NCBI RefSeq assembly: GCF_019457615.1
Contig: NZ_CP080414.1
Span: forward strand, 3,793,501 to 3,857,500
Source: Shewanella zhangzhouensis
GTDB taxonomy: Bacteria > Pseudomonadota > Gammaproteobacteria > Enterobacterales > Shewanellaceae
Reading direction: 5' to 3'
DNA length: 64,000 nt
This document shows, piece after piece, positions 60,595 through 64,000 of the stretch. Position 1 is the first letter of the stretch. Every line of letters starts with the position of its first letter. Position numbers and translations under genes: made by a program. A model generated the notes under the pieces. It searched no databases and was not told the DNA's origin. It saw only the letters and a list, made by a program, of their open reading frames with translations.

Positions 60595-61106
60595 GGTTTA
60601 TGGGTATCCGATGACAGCTCCTGCAGGCTGACGCCTTCCTCGGCAGGCACAAGATGATAGAGCACATCGAACCTGTCTTCGGGAATGTCGCGCTCAATGC
60701 CGCTCAGGAGTTTGAGTAGCTCAGGCGTGGTATTGCTGTGACCGGCCACAACCACAGTGCCGTCGAGCGCACTAATCTGCGCCGCAAATTGTGCCAAATC
60801 GCCGGGGTCGTAACTCTGCACCTTCACACCTGTTGCCTCGGCCAGCGGCGCTATGGTTTCCTGAGTGCGGCGATAATCGGTGGAATAGAGCCGGATATTG
60901 TCGCCGGTCGATGGCGCCTTGAGGATAAGCCCGGCAATGCGCTGTGCCCGCGCCTGCCCCGCTTCGGTCAGCGCAGGGTTCTTCCCCGGCGCCTTTTCAC
61001 CGTGACGAAACAACCAGATATCGGCGGCCCAGCCAGGGCTGGCAAACACGCTCAAAAGCAGACCGAGCCCGGCAACGGCGACTGCCATTTTGTTTTTATT
61101 TTTCAA
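60591..61106 (-). CDS. periplasmic histidine phosphatase family (SixA/phosphoglycerate mutase-like) protein
   Basis: The 171-residue product has a signal peptide (VAGLGLLLSVFASPGWA). The histidine-phosphatase motif LFRHGEKAPGKNPALTEAG carries the catalytic His near residue 36, TDYRRTQETIAPLAEATG follows near 75, and the second catalytic His is in VVVAGHSNTTPELLKLL near 122. The fold is of the SixA size. Because of the signal peptide it should act outside the cytoplasm. Substrate unknown. Confidence 0.86.
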   Translation of the reverse strand: MKNKNKMAVAVAGLGLLLSVFASPGWAADIWLFRHGEKAPGKNPALTEAGQARAQRIAGLILKAPSTGDNIRLYSTDYRRTQETIAPLAEATGVKVQSYDPGDLAQFAAQISALDGTVVVAGHSNTTPELLKLLSGIERDIPEDRFDVLYHLVPAEEGVSLQELSSDTHKP

Positions 61107-61165
61107 AATCTAAAACTCCCAACGCATCGCCAAGTCAGCTCTCGCAATGCCAACCCCAAGGTACC

Positions 61166-61199
61166 AAAAAAGGCTGCCCCCATGAATGAGTGCAGCCTT
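61166..61199 (-). terminator. probable terminator of the VIT/VWA protein gene
   Basis: AAGGCTGC (61170-61177) pairs with GCAGCCTT (61192-61199) over a 14-base loop; on the minus strand a T-run follows the stem. It lies just beyond the stop at 61205. Confidence 0.75.
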
Positions 61200-61204
61200 G
61201 AAGC

Positions 61205-63337
61205 TTAACGGCTTGGCTTAACGGCCACAAGCCGCACTGCGCCCAACAGCAAGAGTGCCAGCAGTGTCCACAGGCCCATACTGCCTCCGCCTCCTCCACC
61301 GCCTGAGTGGGTGGGTTGGGGCTCTGAGAACATGGGGTTCTGCTTGTCGGCGCGGGTGGGCGCCGGGGGCTGAGTTTCCCTTGTCTTGCGCGCGGCCTGC
61401 TCTTTACTCACACGGCGCTGATTGTCCCGCTCGATACCGAGCTGGCGGAAGATATCCTCTTCCACCACCAGCAAGGAAGTGTAATCGGTCAGCAGCCCAT
61501 ACTCGATGGCGATGTCCTCAATGGCCTTTTCCTTGTCTCTGTCTTTTTGCTCCAGGTAGTCCATCTGCTCCTGCAGACCATTAATGGCCGAGAAGGCCCA
61601 CATACGCTCGAGTTCGGGATAATCCAGCGCAGTCTCAGGCAGCATCACTGTGGTGCTGTATTTGCGGGACTCTCCACCGATGTCCATGGTCAGGGTGAGT
61701 TTGGCCTCACCTGGGGCAAAATAATGGCCGAACAGCACCAGTTGCTCACCCCGGTAGAGGCTGCCTATCTCCTGTGGTGTCAGGTCTTTAATCTTCACCC
61801 CATCGATATCAAGGCGAATATTGCGATAGGCCTGGTGAGTCAGCTTGCTGGTGATATTCATCAGATGGCCAACCATGTCATCGGCGTTGGACACCGAGGT
61901 CGCGACACCATTGGATAAACGGGTCATGGGCACCAGCAGGGGCGTGTTGGCACTGTTGCCCATGATAAAGGTGAACAGGCGAACATCCTGTTGTTGCATC
62001 AACTCAAAGAAACGGCGTTTTTCGGTCACGCCCACATTGGCTACCCCGTCGGTTACCAGCACCACGCCAGTGGGTCGGTCGGCATCCAGCGGCGTCAGTG
62101 CGCGCTTCAGGCCCTGATAGAGGTCTGTGCCATTGCCGGGACTGATGCCCTCAACCCAGGCCAGAGCCTGGTTGATGTTATTGCTGTCCACAGGCACAAA
62201 GCCCTTGCTGAATTCCTGAGTGCCCTCATCAAACAGAATAATCCGGAACCTGTCCTGCGCCGGCAGTTTACCCAGCCCCTGACGCACGCCTTCGACCAAG
62301 GTGGCATACTTGCCATTCATGGAGCCGGACTTGTCCAGCACAAACACCCAGTCCCGCCCCTCGGTCACCGGCCCCAAATCATCACCGGGGGTAAAGGTGA
62401 GCTTTACCGTGCCCCTGGTCGAGGCCTTGGGATCGCGGTAGGTCACCATATCCACCCGGCCTGGCAAACCTTCCTGCAGACGCCAGTAAAGAAGAATGTC
62501 TTTATCGAGCCTCATGGCTTTGTGCTGATGCTCAGCTCCGCTCTCCACGGCCACAGCGGCGCTTCCGACGCTTTCGTTGGCAGCAGCGCTTTCAATGGCA
62601 CCTGTGTCAGGGCTGCCCGCCTGATTTGTCAGGCTAGCGAGCCACAGGGCAGCGCCTGCCTGCATCTCCTGATGTATCTCTACATCCGGATGGGATGGCA
62701 GTCTCATACCATCCACAGGGTAAGCCGAACGCAGAGTGACATTAAAAGAGAAGTCCTGCTCTACCACTGGGTTGCGCTGCCAAAAGCTGTCGCGTGCCTC
62801 ATCCACACCGCCCTCTTCCAAAGGATAGAGATACCGGCCAACGCCGTGGTCCAGCAGAGCATCCTGCATATACACCAGCCGAACCTTTACCGACTGCAGG
62901 GGTTGCACCGGAAACACCCGCATATCAAAGTGCTTGTAGTCGTCCTTCTCAGTCAGGGCGGTGGCATTGCCCTGAGCCTTCTGGTCCTGGTAAATCTCCC
63001 GGGCCTTCTGTTTTGGCACCGCCTCGGCAATCACGGGCACATCATTGATCCAATAGATAAACTCACCAACCACGGCCTGCTGTGGCACCGGGAAGGAATA
63101 GAGGGCTTCCAGTGCATCGGAATTGGGATTGTAAAAGGTTTGCTCGATGGCGGTGGTGGCATAGCCATCCTGGATAACCACATCCACATGGTGAGATTGA
63201 ATTTGCATGTCCTGGTATTGGCTGCCGACAGGTTTCAACAGCCCAGCCGCCCCCGCATCAGGGCTAATCCAAACCAGCCCCACAAGGGCAGAGCCCAGAC
63301 ACATGGTGCGAAACATTTGCGTTAATGGGTGACCCAT
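61205..63337 (-). CDS. VIT and von Willebrand factor A domain protein (marine sortase-target-like) with glycine-rich C-terminal sorting tail
   Basis: The 710-residue exported protein has a signal peptide (residues about 10-32), a VIT domain (about 45-175; YNPNSDALEALYSFPVPQQA) and a VWA domain with a complete MIDAS start (VFVLDKSGSMNGKY near residue 332, then VLVTDGVANVG). The overall type is that of the marine proteobacterial sortase target family. The C-terminus is unlike LPxTG: it is a run of seven Gly, SMGLWTLLALLLLGAVRLVAV and a short basic end, which resembles the GlyGly-CTERM tail cut by rhombosortase. AGGAGG lies six bases before the ATG at 63337. No sortase gene is in the window. Confidence 0.88.
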   Translation of the reverse strand: MGHPLTQMFRTMCLGSALVGLVWISPDAGAAGLLKPVGSQYQDMQIQSHHVDVVIQDGYATTAIEQTFYNPNSDALEALYSFPVPQQAVVGEFIYWINDVPVIAEAVPKQKAREIYQDQKAQGNATALTEKDDYKHFDMRVFPVQPLQSVKVRLVYMQDALLDHGVGRYLYPLEEGGVDEARDSFWQRNPVVEQDFSFNVTLRSAYPVDGMRLPSHPDVEIHQEMQAGAALWLASLTNQAGSPDTGAIESAAANESVGSAAVAVESGAEHQHKAMRLDKDILLYWRLQEGLPGRVDMVTYRDPKASTRGTVKLTFTPGDDLGPVTEGRDWVFVLDKSGSMNGKYATLVEGVRQGLGKLPAQDRFRIILFDEGTQEFSKGFVPVDSNNINQALAWVEGISPGNGTDLYQGLKRALTPLDADRPTGVVLVTDGVANVGVTEKRRFFELMQQQDVRLFTFIMGNSANTPLLVPMTRLSNGVATSVSNADDMVGHLMNITSKLTHQAYRNIRLDIDGVKIKDLTPQEIGSLYRGEQLVLFGHYFAPGEAKLTLTMDIGGESRKYSTTVMLPETALDYPELERMWAFSAINGLQEQMDYLEQKDRDKEKAIEDIAIEYGLLTDYTSLLVVEEDIFRQLGIERDNQRRVSKEQAARKTRETQPPAPTRADKQNPMFSEPQPTHSGGGGGGGSMGLWTLLALLLLGAVRLVAVKPSR

Positions 63338-63572
63338 TTTTGCCTCCTTCGTCCTGAGGAAGAGAGTGACCATCACTCCCGAAGGAGAGCTTGCACCCAG
63401 AGGCAAAAGCAAAAAAGTAACATGGCGAGAGTGGCACTATGCGCACCTTCGGGTATCGCGGAATGCCACTTTTGTGGCTGTCAGACACTGAAACCTGCCC
63501 CTGAACCATGAAATTGAACCAGGACATTGAAATCAGAGGCAGCAGGAAGAAGGCAGGGTGTGAATGCTTAGC

Positions 63573-64000
63573 CTATTCCCTGGTGCTGAACTCTTCAAAC
63601 AGTGGAAAGTGCCAGCGGCGGATGGCGATGATCATCGAGGTGCCGTGGCGCTCCTGCATCGCCAGACTGTCATCGTTATCGCAGGCCTGATAAAACTCGT
63701 TCACCAATTTCTGCATACGTTGTTGAAACTTGTGGTTGCTCGGCACCGACATCAGGCCCGTGCTCATCATGAGTTTTTCATCGTCAGCGGCAAAGTCGGA
63801 GCGGAAAAAGGTACGTATCACCTGCTGCTGAAAAAACTGCTGAATGGGGCCTCCCGGGATCCAGGCAAAAGACGCAGACAGCTTCAGCTTTATCCGGTTT
63901 TCGGGCAAAAGCTCAATCACTTTAAGCCTGTCCAGCTGAGCCAGCTTTTGAATGACCTGAAATTCGCTCAGGTTGTACTGGCTGAGAATGTGTTCGAAGC
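63573..64000 (-). CDS. C-terminal part of a putative transcriptional regulator (partial)
   Basis: At least 142 residues are encoded and the gene runs off the right edge, so its start is not seen. The visible part begins FEHILSQYNLSEFQVIQKLA, continues with LDRLKVIELLPENRIKLKLS and FAWIPGGPIQQFFQQQVI, and ends FEEFSTRE. A winged or helical segment followed by this block resembles the C-terminal half of XRE-type regulators known from Shewanella, but that is recognition only. It is upstream of the VIT/VWA gene on the same strand, with 235 bases between. Confidence 0.6.
   Translation of the reverse strand, partial: FEHILSQYNLSEFQVIQKLAQLDRLKVIELLPENRIKLKLSASFAWIPGGPIQQFFQQQVIRTFFRSDFAADDEKLMMSTGLMSVPSNHKFQQRMQKLVNEFYQACDNDDSLAMQERHGTSMIIAIRRWHFPLFEEFSTRE

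Noticed and set aside
61991..63325. A 444-codon open frame on the plus strand
   Set aside because: It lies wholly antisense to the VIT/VWA gene, whose domains are clear; the antisense translation has no recognisable domain and is explained by codon bias.
1..64000. CRISPR arrays, tRNA or rRNA genes, prophage or toxin-antitoxin modules
   Set aside because: No regularly spaced repeats, cloverleaf-like genes, rRNA stretches, phage structural genes or recognised toxin pairs were seen by eye.

Overview
The window reads as a chromosomal segment of a marine gammaproteobacterium, most probably Shewanella. The grounds are gene order and protein families: tolC divergent from nudF-yqiB-cpdA-yqiA-parE, the motX-rnr-rlmB block next to purA, the yrb/mla-kds-lpt-rpoN cluster, an S46 peptidase, a carboxypeptidase-type TonB receptor, DUF3624, and a VIT/VWA protein of the marine sortase-target family. 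This is judged by eye, without a database search. Most of the window is core genome. No rRNA, tRNA, CRISPR array, prophage or complete insertion sequence is visible.

Layout. 1-6.96 kb (minus): nudF, yqiB, cpdA, yqiA, parE, a secreted PQQ-type sugar dehydrogenase and parC (cut by the left edge). tolC is divergent. 8.5-12.2 kb: a PCu(A)C chaperone/DUF2333/beta-barrel operon, an enoyl-CoA hydratase, and a small operon of a secreted 89-residue protein, a 37-residue membrane peptide and a PspC-domain protein. 12.4-19 kb: dusA, cheX, alr-dnaB and an S46 peptidase. 19.1-22.1 kb: one large, A/T-richer TonB-dependent receptor. 22.2-30 kb: rpsF-priB-rpsR-rplI, a DUF481 protein, motX-rnr-rlmB and purA. 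30.3-35.6 kb: rplM-rpsI, zapE, degQ-degS and a 57-residue membrane protein.

35.7-49.7 kb is the envelope cluster. mlaFEDCB-ibaG-murA lies on the minus strand; divergent from it are yrbG-kdsD-kdsC-lptC-lptA-lptB-rpoN-hpf-ptsN-rapZ-ptsO-mgtE. These genes join phospholipid retrograde transport, peptidoglycan precursor and Kdo synthesis, LPS export, sigma-54 and the nitrogen PTS.

49.7-64 kb is more accessory. It holds an orphan ModA-like binding protein, an OmpA-type lipoprotein, a two-gene unit of a 39-residue peptide and an IS3-OrfA-like HTH/coiled-coil protein, a GAF-GGDEF-EAL protein with a ruined GGDEF site, MnmD, a YcaQ-type glycosylase, a metallo-hydrolase, a cold-shock/excalibur fusion, DUF3624, a GST, a SixA-like phosphatase, the VIT/VWA protein and a regulator cut by the right edge.

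No clear new multi-gene system stands out. The best leads are the 39-residue/OrfA-like pair (52.15-52.51 kb), a ribosome-site hairpin before mgtE, the cold-shock/TM/excalibur fusion, the VIT/VWA protein with a glycine-rich rhombosortase-type tail, the native six-histidine tail on the copper chaperone, two long intergenic inverted repeats, and small genes of 37, 39 and 57 codons.
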